A stretch of DNA of 64,000 bases from Chrysaora quinquecirrha. Its lineage: Eukaryota > Cnidaria > Scyphozoa > Semaeostomeae > Pelagiidae. The position numbers and the translations under genes were made by a program. Location: positions 3,746,445 through 3,810,444 of the forward strand of contig JACTAT010000048.1 in assembly GCA_014526335.1 (NCBI GenBank), written 5' to 3'. A model generated the notes under the pieces. That model was given only the letters and a program-made list of their open reading frames with translations, searched no databases and had not been told where the DNA came from. This document shows positions 53,861 through 63,610 of this stretch, piece after piece; the stretch's first letter is position 1; every line of letters starts with the position of its first letter.

Positions 53861-56200
53861 GGCCAGGTCCAAAACGCGGAACCTGTGGAATCCGCAGAAC
53901 CTGCGGAATTTATTTTCCGCGAAATCGAGTTCCGCGTTTTGTCCCCACGGTATAGGGCGAAAAACGAAAACGCGGAACTCGCGGAACTACTACTGAAATT
54001 GTTTTAAATCGGGTATTTAACTACGAAAAACATTTTACTTGGAATCTTTATTGTTTTATTCCACTCTAATTTTTCTTTCTTATCATTCTCTCACTCAAAA
54101 TGCAATTATCATTGACATAGAAAAATGGGCCTAAGTCGTGACTAGGCCGTGACACTAACAGCGCCTTCAAATATGATTTCAGCTTTCAAAAGTGAAAATT
54201 ATGTGATTATTTTAATTGCGAAGAAATGCAATGGCAGTTTTCTCACTCGTAAATGCTGTACTAAGTGATTTTTGGTTGAAAGTGGGAGTTCCGCGTTTTG
54301 TCCCCACGGTATAGGGTGAAAAACCAAAACGCGGAACTATTTCTGAAATTGTTTAGCTACGAAAAACATTTTACTAGGACTCTTTACTGTTTTATTCCAC
54401 TTTATTTTTTCTTTCTTACCATTCTCTTACTCAAAATGCAATTATCATTGACATTAGAAAAATGGGCCTAAGTCATGCGTCAGTCAGCGCCTTCAAGTAT
54501 GATTTCGGCTTTCTAAAATGAAAATTGTGTGATTATTCTTTATTGAAACTCTGGAGCTAGAAACACTTTTGAGATTGGACTCTGTGGGGTTATCACGCTT
54601 CTGTGAAATCTGGGTTACAACCAGAATTAAGTTGTTTTTCATAGCGTCGAGCATTGTAACAGATTGCCTTTTACGAGATAAAGTTTAACGCTTAACTGCG
54701 TTCAGAGTTTAAATTGATTGAACAGCAAATTTCTCCCATGTTTATGCAAATGTGTTCAAATAGAAATGAACTGCTTGCACCAAAATTAATTGCCCCCCAA
54801 TGGGAGCTACTCAACGAATTCTTCAAAACAACAACAGCAAAATAGACCATTTCAACTAAGAGCCTCGTTTTCAAAATAATTGAAAATTAGGTTAAAGAGA
54901 AATTTCGACTTCAGATTCGAATTCATCACCTTCTTTTTAGTGTTGAGGCAAATTTTTATGTTTCTAGTCCTGAAGATATTGATTTTATAGGTGTTAAAAG
55001 CTTGAAATTCTATAAAGGATTTGACCGTGAAAAATCGCTGGGGGTTAAATTTTACACCATCTGTCATTTTAAACGGTCAAATCCCTTTTAAACTTTTAAT
55101 CGCTACAGAATCAACTTCGTAAGGACTAGAAGCGTTGAAATTTGCCTCAACGTTAAAAAGAAGGTACTGAATTCGAATCTGAAGTCGAAATTTCCCTATG
55201 ACCTAATTTTCAAGTTTTTTCAAAAAGAGGCCCTTAGTTGATATGGTCTATAGCCCACCTGGTGCTCTTGCGAGATAAACACCTCTGCACAAAAGAAGAG
55301 CACATGAAAGGAAATTTAAAAGAACCGCCATTAGAATCGGGACAACAGCCCTTGCTACCAGACCAAGACAAAGGAAATGTAAGATATCACAAAGCTCAAA
55401 TCAAGAAAGGGGCCAGGGCCAAGGGAGTGATTTACCTTCAACTTTCATTTCACTTTTGAAAGCCGAAATCATATTTGAAGGCGCTGTTAGTGTCACGGCC
55501 TAGTCATAGTCACGACTTAGACCCATTCTTCTAATGTCAATGATAATTGCATTTTGAGTAAGAGAATGATAAGAAAGAAAAAATAAAGTGGAATAAAACA
55601 GTAAAGAGTCCTAGTAAAATGTTTGTCGTAGCTAAATACCCGATTTAAAACAATTTCAGAAGTAGCTCCGGGAGTTCCGCGTTTTTGTTTTTCGCCCTAT
55701 ACCGTGGGGACAAAACGCGGAACTCGATTTTGCGGAACTCGCACTTTTAACCAAAATCCACTTTGTACAGCATTTACAAGTGAGAAAACTGCCATTGCAT
55801 TTCTTCGCAATTAAAATAATCACATAATTTTCACTTTTGAAAGCCGAAATCATATTGGAAGGCGCTGTTAGTATCATGGCCTAGTTCATGACTTAGGCCC
55901 ATTCTTCTAATGTCAATGATAATTGCATTTTGAGTAAGAGAATGCTCAGAAACAAAAATTAGAGTGGAATAAAACAATAAAGATTCAAAGTAAAATGTTT
56001 TTCGTAGTTAAATACCAGATTTAAAACAATTTCAGTAGTAGATTTAAAACAATTTCGCGGAATTTATTTTCCGCAAAATCGAGTTCCGCGTTTTGTCCCC
56101 ACGGTATAGGGCGAAAAACCAAAACGCGGAACTCGATTTTGCGGAAAATAAATTCCGCGGGTTCCGGGGATTCCGCGGGTTCCGCGTTTTGGACCTGGCC
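53861..56200. mobile_element. 2.3 kb fold-back element with 10 bp target duplication
   Basis: Ends GGCCAGGTCCAAAACGCGGA (left) and its inverse (right). The inverted repeats continue about 150 bp (CGGAATTTATTTTCCGC, GAGTTCCGCGTTTTG, CCACGGTATAGGGCGAAAAA), followed by long inverted internal arms. GTTTTTCTAT flanks it exactly at 53851-53860 and 56201-56210. Long inverted repeats and a 10 bp duplication suggest a non-autonomous Mutator-type element. No transposase frame is present. Confidence 0.85.
54843..55252. repeat. nested 0.4 kb palindrome
   Basis: An inverted repeat from TAGACCATTTCAACTAAGAG to its inverse near 55252, with arms of about 200 bp (GACTTCAGATTCGAATTCA, TAAAGGATTTGACCGTGAAA). 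A related stretch (TTTCAACTAAGGGCCTCG, GACACGGTCAAATCC) occurs at about 4842-4893 in the MULE intron, so it is a dispersed family. Confidence 0.75.
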
Positions 56201-56210
56201 GTTTTTCTAT

Positions 56211-57470
56211 AGTTGAAATTTCTCTAAGAAATTTTGCAATATTTGCCCAAGGTTTTTTATCCCTTGTTTCAGTCATCAGAATTTGAAATTTTAATTTGGA
56301 ACGATACTTAGAGAAATATTTTTGAATAAAAGTATCTCTAATATTTTCAAATGCTGAACATTTTAAGAGAGTGTGGTACTCATCACCAATCTCATTTGAG
56401 GTACACATATCACATTTACGTAAGTCATATTCAATTTTGTTCCATCTTCCTGTCTCAACCGAAAGTTTATGGTTTGCAGTTCTAAACCAACATAAATATC
56501 GTGATAGAATTAACGGTAAAACACGCAGATATTCTTCCCTTGCAAAATCTTGTTCGATGCTCAAGTACATTTTACCCTTATTCGATATCTCCCTTTCAGA
56601 ATTCAATTTTTGAAGAAACGATACCAAGATACTTAAATTCTTTTACAATATCAATTTTCTCATCATTATCTGTGAAATCAACCTCTTTGCTGCGACCATT
56701 TTTTGAAATAATCATTATTTTCGTTTTACCAACATTAACTTTTAGTTAGCATAAATTACTATACATACCTAAAATATCTAATGACTTTTGCAAATTTTTG
56801 GGTGAATCAGCTAGTAATACAGTGTCATCTGCATATTTCAAAATCTAAGCCTGTGTGCCCAAGATTTTGGGATGATTTTTCCATATCATTAAGAAAAATT
56901 GCAAACAAAAGGGGTGACAGGTTTTCTCCTTGCCTTACGCCTGTATTACATGGGAAAATTTTAACTAAATTCACCATCTTTTTCGATCGTTGATTTGATA
57001 TAATTATACATATTTACTATCAAATTAAAACATTTACCCCTTATCCAATTATTTATTAATTTCAGCCAAAGACCTTTTTTCCATACTGTATCAGATGCCT
57101 TTTCATAGTCAACAAATGCACAATAACGTTTTTTACCACTAGCAAAGATAAAATGTATAATTAGATTCAAGTTAAATATGTGATCAACAGTAGAATAACC
57201 ATTCTGAAAGCCTGCTTGATTTTCATTTAGCACTTTGTTTTTTTCTAAATTAGAGGATATTTTTTTGTTCAACAAACCTATAAATACCTTGCCTAAGCAG
57301 CTCACTAGCGTTATGCCTCTGTAATTGTTGGCTTCTGATTTCGATCCTTTATTCTTATAAATTGGTTTTATTATACCTATAAGCCAGGATTCTGGGAAAA
57401 ATCCAGCCTTTAGAACTATATTCAAAATTTCTGTTATTATTTCTGTTATTATTTCTTACTACTATACTTA
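56211..57470 (-). pseudogene. LINE ORF2 reverse transcriptase and C-terminal domain
   Basis: Frame 57425-56961 contains FFPESWLIGIIKPIYKNKGS, NNYRGITLVSCLGKVF, NENQAGFQNGYSTVDHIFNL and FVDYEKASDTVWKKGL (motif A with the Phe of the usual F-D changed). Past the frameshift, GENLSPLLFAIFLNDME and ADDTVLLADSPKNL (motif C) can be read near 56930-56800. The frame 56627-56211 has RVLPLILSRYLCWFRTANHK and a C-x2-C..H..C finger (CDMCTSNEIGDEYHTLLKC). The end of the frame is interrupted by the fold-back insertion. Confidence 0.8.
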
Positions 57471-58745
57471 AGATATTCATTCGTTATGCCATCTAAGCCC
57501 GGCGATTTTTTATTTTTGAGCTGAGAGAAAATATATTTTACTTCATTTTCATTAAACAAATCATCTAAATCCGGGTATTACTCTGTACAAGGTTCCATGT
57601 TAACAATGATTTCATTATTTTCATCTCCACCTTGGTTGAGATTTTTGAAATGTTCAAATAACGCATTTATGGTTACATCTTTAAGAGGTTCTTTTCTCTT
57701 GTCTCTAATCATTGACAAGAATTGACATGGGTGTTTCGTTTTTAGGTTTCTTAATTTATCTTTAAATTTTTTGTAGTGTATATTTCTAAATTTATTTATA
57801 GTCTTCTTATATTCCTTTTGTGCAAAAACCTTTAAATTGCTTGATGTATCTGTTTACAGTCTTTTATAAACATTTCTCGATTTCATAAATTGTCTTTGCT
57901 TATTTCTACAGACTTTACCAAACCAAGGTTTATCATTCTTCTTTTGATCAGTATTTCGTTCTCCCTTTCCCTTAAATGTTTTGCTGGCAATTTCACATAA
58001 AATTTCATTTAATGTTTTAATAGACGAATTAATTGTTACTGTTATTACTGTTAAGGTTACTTAACACACTTTCTAGTTCCATTAGATCATCGTTATATAT
58101 GTTATCATTAAAAGTTTCAATATTTTCATCTGACCAATCATGATACAGATTTAATCTTTTATCAGGAACATCACTTGATTCATTTCTCCTAATCACACAG
58201 TTATTGGTATTTTTATTCCTGTTCATAGTTGAGTGTTTATCAAATGAAATCAAAATAGCACAATGCACATCAGAGAACAGAGGATTGAAATCATCAATGC
58301 AAAAATCACCACAGGCACATAAAACATCTGCACTTCCGATTGCGTAGTCAATATACACAAACCCTATTGCTATTTTCTTTTCAGACTCTAAAATCTTTTT
58401 ATCCTCTTTTAACCATACAACTGTTTCAGGCTCAAATTTCACATCTACTATAAAAGAGTTGCTATCTCTGTCATTGACCCCAACAAAAATCCCCCCGATC
58501 TTATTCTTTTATTTTTTTTTCTTTTTCTTACACACGTAAATCTAAAACCCAGCAGATTAAAGTGGTCATAATCATCAGTTTTTTATTCTAGAAAGGAAAT
58601 AATATCGTATTCTTGAATTTTGCTTAAAAACTCTGGGATTCCTGTCTTACTTCTTCTTATTCCATTAATAATTATACACAAAATTCGAACCTTTTGATTT
58701 TCACCTCCACGACTTCCTTAATCAGCGCCAGCACCTGCTGCGTTT
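57471..58745 (-). pseudogene. LINE ORF2 endonuclease region
   Basis: Near 58700-58640 the minus strand reads VRILCIIINGIRRSKTGIPEF, the first strand of an AP-type endonuclease with the N-x-x-G-x-R pattern. Frame 58442-58029 gives GFVYIDYAIGSADVLCACGDF and FSDVHCAILISFD, its closing D-H motif (SDVH). The remainder (58028-57471) is the linker to the reverse transcriptase and carries several stops. This enzyme nicks the target for priming. Confidence 0.7.
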
Positions 58746-59047
58746 CTGTTGACGGCTAATCTTTCTATTCTCTCATTTAACACCACCAACTGGTTATCAA
58801 TATAGAGCTTGTCAACATTTAGCCTTACCGGCCTTCCTTCTCTTTTTGCGCTTTTGAATATTGGCCAAAGCAATTTTCTTTGCTCTTCAATTTCTCGTGG
58901 GAATGGCTCGGAAACACCGATATAACTTCACCTTTTCTTTTTGCTTAAAACTCGAAAATTTTGCCACAATAGGGGGAACCCTTCTTTCTCCTTCAGTGTT
59001 ATATTTCTGCCACATCCGATGAACTCTTTTGAAATTAATCTGCTCTC

Positions 59048-59634
59048 TTATCCGCATTTTTTTTTTATAATATCGTTTACCAAGTCTTCAGAGCTTATAT
59101 CACTGTTCTCGGTGTCTTCTTTATTAAAGAACACCAAGTTATCCCTCATCGACCTCGCTTGAATGTCAATCACCCATTTTTCCAATGTCTTCATCTTTTC
59201 AGAGTCATTCCTGTTGTTACCTTTTATTTCTTTTACTTGATTTTCTAACTCCACGATTTTTTCCTTTAATTGCATATTTTCATCTTTAGTTTGGCGAATT
59301 TCTTCCTGAGCCTTTTTCAGAGCGTAGTTATTTTCCCTCACCAGTATTTCTATACCATTCAGCTTTTCCAGCTTTTCAGCATATACGGAGAGACTTTTAA
59401 ACATGTTACTTATTTCTTCTAATTTTCTGTTAACATCTCCCATAACATCTTCATTAGGTTGAGGTAGTCTTTTTCTAACATTGGATATTCTTCAGCCGCA
59501 TGACTCACAAATCAATCTAAATCATCTAACGGATTACTACTATCACTGGCTTTATCGTTCCATTTTTTCTCTTTAGATCCTTGTCTTGTTGGCGTTACTG
59601 TCACCGTAGCTGATCTTATAACTGCTGCTGCCAT
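59048..59634 (-). pseudogene. LINE ORF1 coiled-coil protein
   Basis: The start ATG at about 59634 gives MAAAVIRSATVTVTPTRQGS, stops after NPLDDLD, and shifts into frame 59443-59048. That frame is a long coiled coil (NNYALKKAQEEIRQTKDENM, LKEKIVELENQVKEIKG) ending with IDIQARSMRDNLVFFN, the motif that opens the RNA-binding domain of L1/Tx1-type ORF1 proteins. The rest of that domain is missing or shifted. Confidence 0.65.
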
Positions 59635-59666
59635 TTTATTTGAAATTATTCGCTTAATTTATCTTA

Positions 59667-59943
59667 GAAATTTAACGGCAAAAACAACAACTTTGAATAG
59701 GCAGCTCTATCATTATAATTTATCATTATCTTAGCGTTTTAACCTTTTTCTTTTAACCAAACCCATAATATCAATTAACATTTTTTTCTCTCATCTATTG
59801 TTGTAAACATATATTACGTAACTTACTTTTCCTTATAAAATTAACCGTTGTAGAAATTTGAATTTATCAACTCATGATGGACAGTGCATGTCCGAAACAT
59901 GTTTTGCAAATTAAAAGTTGTTGTTTTTGCCGTTAAATTTCTA
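59667..59943. repeat. small inverted-repeat element (about 0.28 kb)
   Basis: AAATTTAACGGCAAAAACAA at 59667 is mirrored by TTGTTGTTTTTGCCGTTAAATTT ending about 59941. The interior contains GATGGACAGTGCATGTCC followed by GAAACATG, a hairpin plus GAAA arrangement like the retroelement terminus near 850. No clear target duplication. Confidence 0.5.
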
Positions 59944-60481
59944 ATTGATGCGCTACTTCTAAGAAATTTTGGATATTTAATTGATCTTAGCTATCAGAGC
60001 AGTAAAAAACACGTCTGCTCACACTCCTACATCATGTCATACTTTCAAAAATACAGCAGCCTGTCTGCGAACCACACAGAATGACCTGCTCACACGAAAC
60101 ACCAAATATTAAACCCAGCAAACTGCCTACTGTCTCTACTACGGAAATGCGTTGCGACTATACTACGAGGTTTTGATAACTAGGGGTGAAATCACACCAG
60201 ACAGCCTGCGGCAAGCTGTAAATGTTTTGTCATAAGTAAAGCCAAAGCCAACCGAACCTGTGTAATGAACAACTCAGAAAAAACCCAACCTGAGCTAGCA
60301 ACAACAACAACAACAGCAACAACAACAACTTAAGCTAACGTCCTAGTTGTTTTAACTCAGCTTTTTTTCTCGATTTAACCCGTATTGAAAACTTAACTAG
60401 TACACCAACAACAACACGGGGACCTCCTAAGGTTATCTTTCTATTTCAACTACTTCTTTATACTAATACTAAAATCTAACT
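59944..60481. other. no gene seen; (CAA)n tract
   Basis: A short (ACA)n microsatellite lies at 60300-60330. No supported frame. Confidence 0.4.
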
Positions 60482-61072
60482 CTAAATACAGGAATTGAAC
60501 TCGTTTCTTTTCATTACGTTTTCTTTAGATGTTTGGAGCATTAACAAATAAAGGTTTCTGTTCCATTCTTTCTGATCGTTCTCAGAAAATCTCACATCAT
60601 GTTTAACAATTTGATCTTGGATACACACATAATTCATTGCTTCCTCTTTTACATCCTCTTCAATCCTATACGCTTGATACGAGCTAGATGGATTTTCCAC
60701 ATAGGGAGAAAAATTATTTAGTAGACCATCAAAACCAAATCTACACATCCACCAATATGCAGTTTCCCGTTTTCGCAAAGAAACCATCAATTTATCATAA
60801 CTCGTTTTCAGATCACTATAGAGCAAAATTAAACCTCCTTTTCTAAAAACATCATCATAAAGTTCAGCATCATTATATTCATCTTCAGATTGATCTCCTC
60901 CATTCTCCTCAGCACTACGAATCCACGTTAACATATCTTTTAATACTTCAATCATCATTTTTTGTTCATCATCAAGATTTTCTTTCTCCATACATATACA
61001 TATCTTCTCTAAATAATCTATATTTCCCTCATCTTGCTGTTTAATTTCTTGCTCAGAAACTGACTGTTCCAT
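60482..61072 (-). CDS. unknown acidic protein of the virus-like island
   Basis: An intact 196-codon frame, ATG 61072 to TAA-type stop at 60482. The N-terminal half is acidic (EEKD-rich, with AEENGGDQSEDEYNDAELYD). The C-terminal half has aromatic motifs (AYWWMCRFGFDGLLNNFSPY). There is no signal peptide or membrane segment. Upstream on the minus strand lie GGGTATATAATAA (a TATA box, about 61118-61130) and TGTCAATCATATAG just before it. The promoter spacing supports this start. I recognise no family. Similar small acidic genes are common in DNA viruses and Polinton-like elements, which is only a comparison. Confidence 0.55.
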   Translation of the reverse strand: MEQSVSEQEIKQQDEGNIDYLEKICICMEKENLDDEQKMMIEVLKDMLTWIRSAEENGGDQSEDEYNDAELYDDVFRKGGLILLYSDLKTSYDKLMVSLRKRETAYWWMCRFGFDGLLNNFSPYVENPSSSYQAYRIEEDVKEEAMNYVCIQDQIVKHDVRFSENDQKEWNRNLYLLMLQTSKENVMKRNEFNSCI

Positions 61073-61277
61073 TCTTTGCGAAATTGTAAGTAAACTGACT
61101 TGACTCTTTGATTCATTTATTATATACCCTATATGATTGACACCTGTGAAAAAAGATTAATTGATTGACATTTTTATACCCAAAATATATACTGAATAAA
61201 AGATAATGTGTCATAACTTGTAGATGGATTTAAACTCATCTTTAAGATTGAAAATCAAATATTACTCACCATCTTTT

Positions 61278-61556
61278 TTATTTGAACTCTCCTATATTTC
61301 TTGTAAGAGCTTTTAATTGCGCAATATATCTTTCATTTCTTACTTCTACATATGTACTTGTTTCCCATGCTAATTCATCACACAATTGAAGATATTCCGA
61401 TAAAACATCAGCCTTAGGAAATTTCGTAACATTAATATCAACTTTAAGATTCAAATAATCCTTTTCTTGTGCTAATAAAATTTGTTCCACGTGTATTTTG
61501 TCATAATATGAAGTTAAAGGATCGGTTAACCATACATCAACTTGTAGCTTCTTCAC
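61278..61556 (-). CDS. unknown protein of the virus-like island
   Basis: A 92-codon frame (MKKLQVDVWLTDPLTSYYDK, ENGE-type acidic mid part, ending LTRNIGEFK). The same register is open for about 25 codons upstream (FGKERRWQKYELEKHFNTAV), so the true start may be earlier or the gene may be a spliced or truncated piece. Helical character with no known motif. It lies in the same direction as its neighbours. Confidence 0.45.
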   Translation of the reverse strand: MKKLQVDVWLTDPLTSYYDKIHVEQILLAQEKDYLNLKVDINVTKFPKADVLSEYLQLCDELAWETSTYVEVRNERYIAQLKALTRNIGEFK

Positions 61557-61699
61557 CGCAGTGTTAAAATGTTTTTCAAGTTCATATTTTTGCCATCTCC
61601 TTTCCTTTCCAAAAACAAATCAATTCCACCTTTCCTTAAAATTCATTTTTGATTATATTACCACTCTCTATATACTCTCGTTCACTTTTCTTATTCGTA

Positions 61700-61850
61700 T
61701 TTACTTATAGTAAAATTATGACACATGTCAAAAATAAATTAACATATGTCATAATAAAGTGACATGTGTTATAATAAACTGACATGTGTAACAATAACTT
61801 GACATAAGACTCAACTGTCAATCAACTTGCTTATAAAAAATCCAGCTATG
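61700..61850 (+). promoter_or_regulatory. repeated TGACATGTGT motif and promoter of the divergent gene
   Basis: From about 61720 to 61805 five spaced units of the form (TGACAT)GTGTYATAATAAA recur at roughly 20 bp intervals, with the palindrome ACATGT in several. Next come ACTGTCAATCAACTT and CTTATAAAAAATCC (TATA box at about 61832), 90 bp upstream of the plus-strand gene. It could bind a repeat-specific activator, or act as an origin-like element. Confidence 0.5.
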
Positions 61851-61924
61851 AACAACTTATTTTAATTCACATTGCATCAAGGCTTCATAACAAGTTCATA
61901 TTATTATATGACCTGATCTTCACC

Positions 61925-62155
61925 ATGTCTAGAACAAATGTGTCATTTAAAATAATAAAAGAAACTATTGAAATCATTGCAACTTCGTCAAATGATGATG
62001 TCAAAGACCCAACAGTATTCTTGCCTGAACCGGAATATAAACCTGAACTGTGCACAAAAGAAGAGTTGGAGTCAATTTTTCACATATTCTTCAACACCGA
62101 GCTTGTGCATGAAGATGGAAATATATGCCTACGTGAAGACTTTGAGAACAGTTAA
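61925..62155 (+). CDS. small acidic protein, divergently transcribed
   Basis: A 76-codon frame from ATG 61925 (CACCATGTCTAG, good context), sequence MSRTNVSFKIIKETIEIIAT, then acidic with LEYKPELCTKEELESIF-like content, ending REDFENS. It is about 90 bp downstream of a TATA box, and it is the only plus-strand gene of the island. No family recognised. Confidence 0.5.
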   Translation: MSRTNVSFKIIKETIEIIATSSNDDVKDPTVFLPEPEYKPELCTKEELESIFHIFFNTELVHEDGNICLREDFENS

Positions 62156-62343
62156 TGCAGAATTCAAAAACTTAGAAATCAACGAAGAAAAAAACTAAAA
62201 GGTTGACACTTTGTTATTCTAATATAAAGTTAATACATGTTATAAATTCATTATCATACTTAAACTAAAACATTTTTTTCTAACTAGTACTGTCCATCAA
62301 AACTTTTAAAAACATAACATCATCCTCTACAAATCCTCTTGAT

Positions 62344-62796
62344 TCACGCAATTTTGAAATCAGAAAAAAACTTCACACTTCCAGATGGTATATTAGCTTC
62401 ATTTACTGGTGTGTGAAACGTTTTACTTGTCTTATCACACATGAAATAGTCTTCATGATTATTAAATTCATCTATTTGAGTAATTATGCAAAGCGTTATT
62501 TTACCTGTCATTGGCCATGTCAATATGGCATCGTAAGGTCCTTTCATAATTCCAATGAATACGCCGATATACTTTCCAAAACCTGGACCATCACCATTTA
62601 ATAAAATTCTCATATACAATTTGTATCCATGAACAGAAGAGAAAAAAAGGACTTGTATAAAATTTGACTTTCTTTGTGATACTACATAATCATACATTCT
62701 TTGATTCATATCATCCAATCTCCATATTAAAGTTCCATTATAGCTAACATTAATCTTCTCACTTCCAATAGATGGATTCGCCATTAACTTATTCAT
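62344..62796 (-). CDS. MATH (TRAF-C) domain protein
   Basis: A 150-codon frame. NVSYNGTLIWRLDDMN opens a MATH fold, followed by VQVLFFSSVHGYKLYMRILL-like strands, the signature NGDGPGFGKYIGVFIGIMKG, YDAILTWPM and KITLCIITQI, and the end FFSDFKIA. TRAF-C/MATH domains trimerise and bind receptor-tail or substrate peptides in innate immune and death signalling. The usual N-terminal RING and zinc fingers are absent; a coiled coil is encoded directly upstream. ATG 62796 overlaps the stop of that frame (ATGA at 62793-62796). The reading upstream of the ATG is also open (TSIEMNK), so one base change could fuse them. The short, intronless form and neighbours suggest a viral or element-borne TRAF-like gene. 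Confidence 0.75.
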   Translation of the reverse strand: MNKLMANPSIGSEKINVSYNGTLIWRLDDMNQRMYDYVVSQRKSNFIQVLFFSSVHGYKLYMRILLNGDGPGFGKYIGVFIGIMKGPYDAILTWPMTGKITLCIITQIDEFNNHEDYFMCDKTSKTFHTPVNEANIPSGSVKFFSDFKIA

Positions 62797-63152
62797 TTCA
62801 ATTGAAGTTTGTTGAAAATTTTCTTCCCTATATTTTTGAGCTCAAAGAATCCTCCTTGCAGTGCATCTAAATCTGATTTAAATCTTATCTCTTTAACTTT
62901 TCTTTCCGTATTGAGATCGTTTATTTCATTATAAGCTACCCTTAGAGCTTCTGTCTCGCTTTTAATCGCCAATACTTCTTCTTTAAATTTTCTTTCATAT
63001 TCTGCTATGAAATACTGAGTTTCCCTTTGAACAACTACTATTTGAGATTTTAGCACTACCATTATTTTGCGTACTTCATTTTCTATATCTATAATTTGCG
63101 ATTTAAAATCTTGAAGATTGTTAATTTTCAACCTATTCAAAACTTCCATCAT
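62793..63152 (-). CDS. coiled-coil protein upstream of the MATH gene
   Basis: An intact 119-codon frame (MMEVLNRLKINNLQDFKSQI) almost wholly heptad-like: IIDIENEVRKIMVVLKSQIV, ERKFKEEVLAIKSETEALR. TRAF proteins place a coiled coil just before MATH, so this frame plus the next would make a minimal TRAF of about 270 residues. Either the two are separate products coupled through an ATGA overlap, or one base has been lost in a fused gene. Upstream lies a TTTTATAGGG box (about 63206-63215) and TGTGTCAAAAGTATTTAAGG. Confidence 0.6.
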   Translation of the reverse strand: MMEVLNRLKINNLQDFKSQIIDIENEVRKIMVVLKSQIVVVQRETQYFIAEYERKFKEEVLAIKSETEALRVAYNEINDLNTERKVKEIRFKSDLDALQGGFFELKNIGKKIFNKLQLK

Positions 63153-63236
63153 TTAATTTCTTCCTTCCTTTCTCCTTGCTGTTCATTTAAAAGTAACTAA
63201 ACCTACCCTATAAAACCGCCTTAAATACTTTTGACA

Positions 63237-63345
63237 CAATCAATCAATCAATCAATCATTGATGTTGTCAATCATTCATGCTGTCAATCAAATCATTCGA
63301 CAACTTTCTTATAAATAACATATATTAGCATATTCTTCTTCCAAA
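63237..63345 (+). promoter_or_regulatory. TCAA(TCAA)n repeat with TGTCAATCA and TATA motifs
   Basis: (ATCA)n microsatellite at 63238-63258, then GTTGTCAATCATTCATG, GCTGTCAATCAAATC and CTTATAAATAACA. It has the same order and spacing as the promoter at 61820-61840. No plus-strand gene follows directly, so it may serve as a bidirectional or relic promoter. Confidence 0.45.
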
Positions 63346-63391
63346 TAAACTTGAACTGTAACCTTTCTTTATAGATTTAATTCTTTCACCG

Positions 63392-63610
63392 TTAAAGCAT
63401 CTTTAACCAGAGAATAACACTGCTATATGTATCATTCAGTATTACATGTTCATCTGTAGATATCTTCAATATTACTCTCGGTCCTAAACAAAAACCACTC
63501 ATCACATATTCTTTATCCAAGACTTTGCCTCTTTTTGCCTTTTGAATCAGAGTGCAGTCTATAACTCTCGCTGCAGCTATATTATCTACTAATAATTCTA
63601 TATGATGCAT
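63392..63610 (-). CDS. small unknown protein of the virus-like island
   Basis: A 72-codon frame (MHHIELLVDNIAAARVIDCT, then GPRVILKISTDEHVILNDTY). A beta-rich pattern, no recognised motif. It lies in the same orientation and with the same composition as the MATH gene pair. Confidence 0.4.
   Translation of the reverse strand: MHHIELLVDNIAAARVIDCTLIQKAKRGKVLDKEYVMSGFCLGPRVILKISTDEHVILNDTYSSVILWLKML

Larger units (their letters stand above)
53640..59640 (-). mobile_element. LINE (L1/Tx1-like layout), decayed and interrupted
   Basis: On the minus strand: ORF1 from ATG about 59634, an AP-type endonuclease near 58700-58029, a reverse transcriptase at 57470-56750, a C-terminal Cys/His region at 56627-56211, and the resumed 3' end at 53860. 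Many frameshifts are present. The 2.3 kb fold-back element is inserted near the end of ORF2. Confidence 0.75.
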
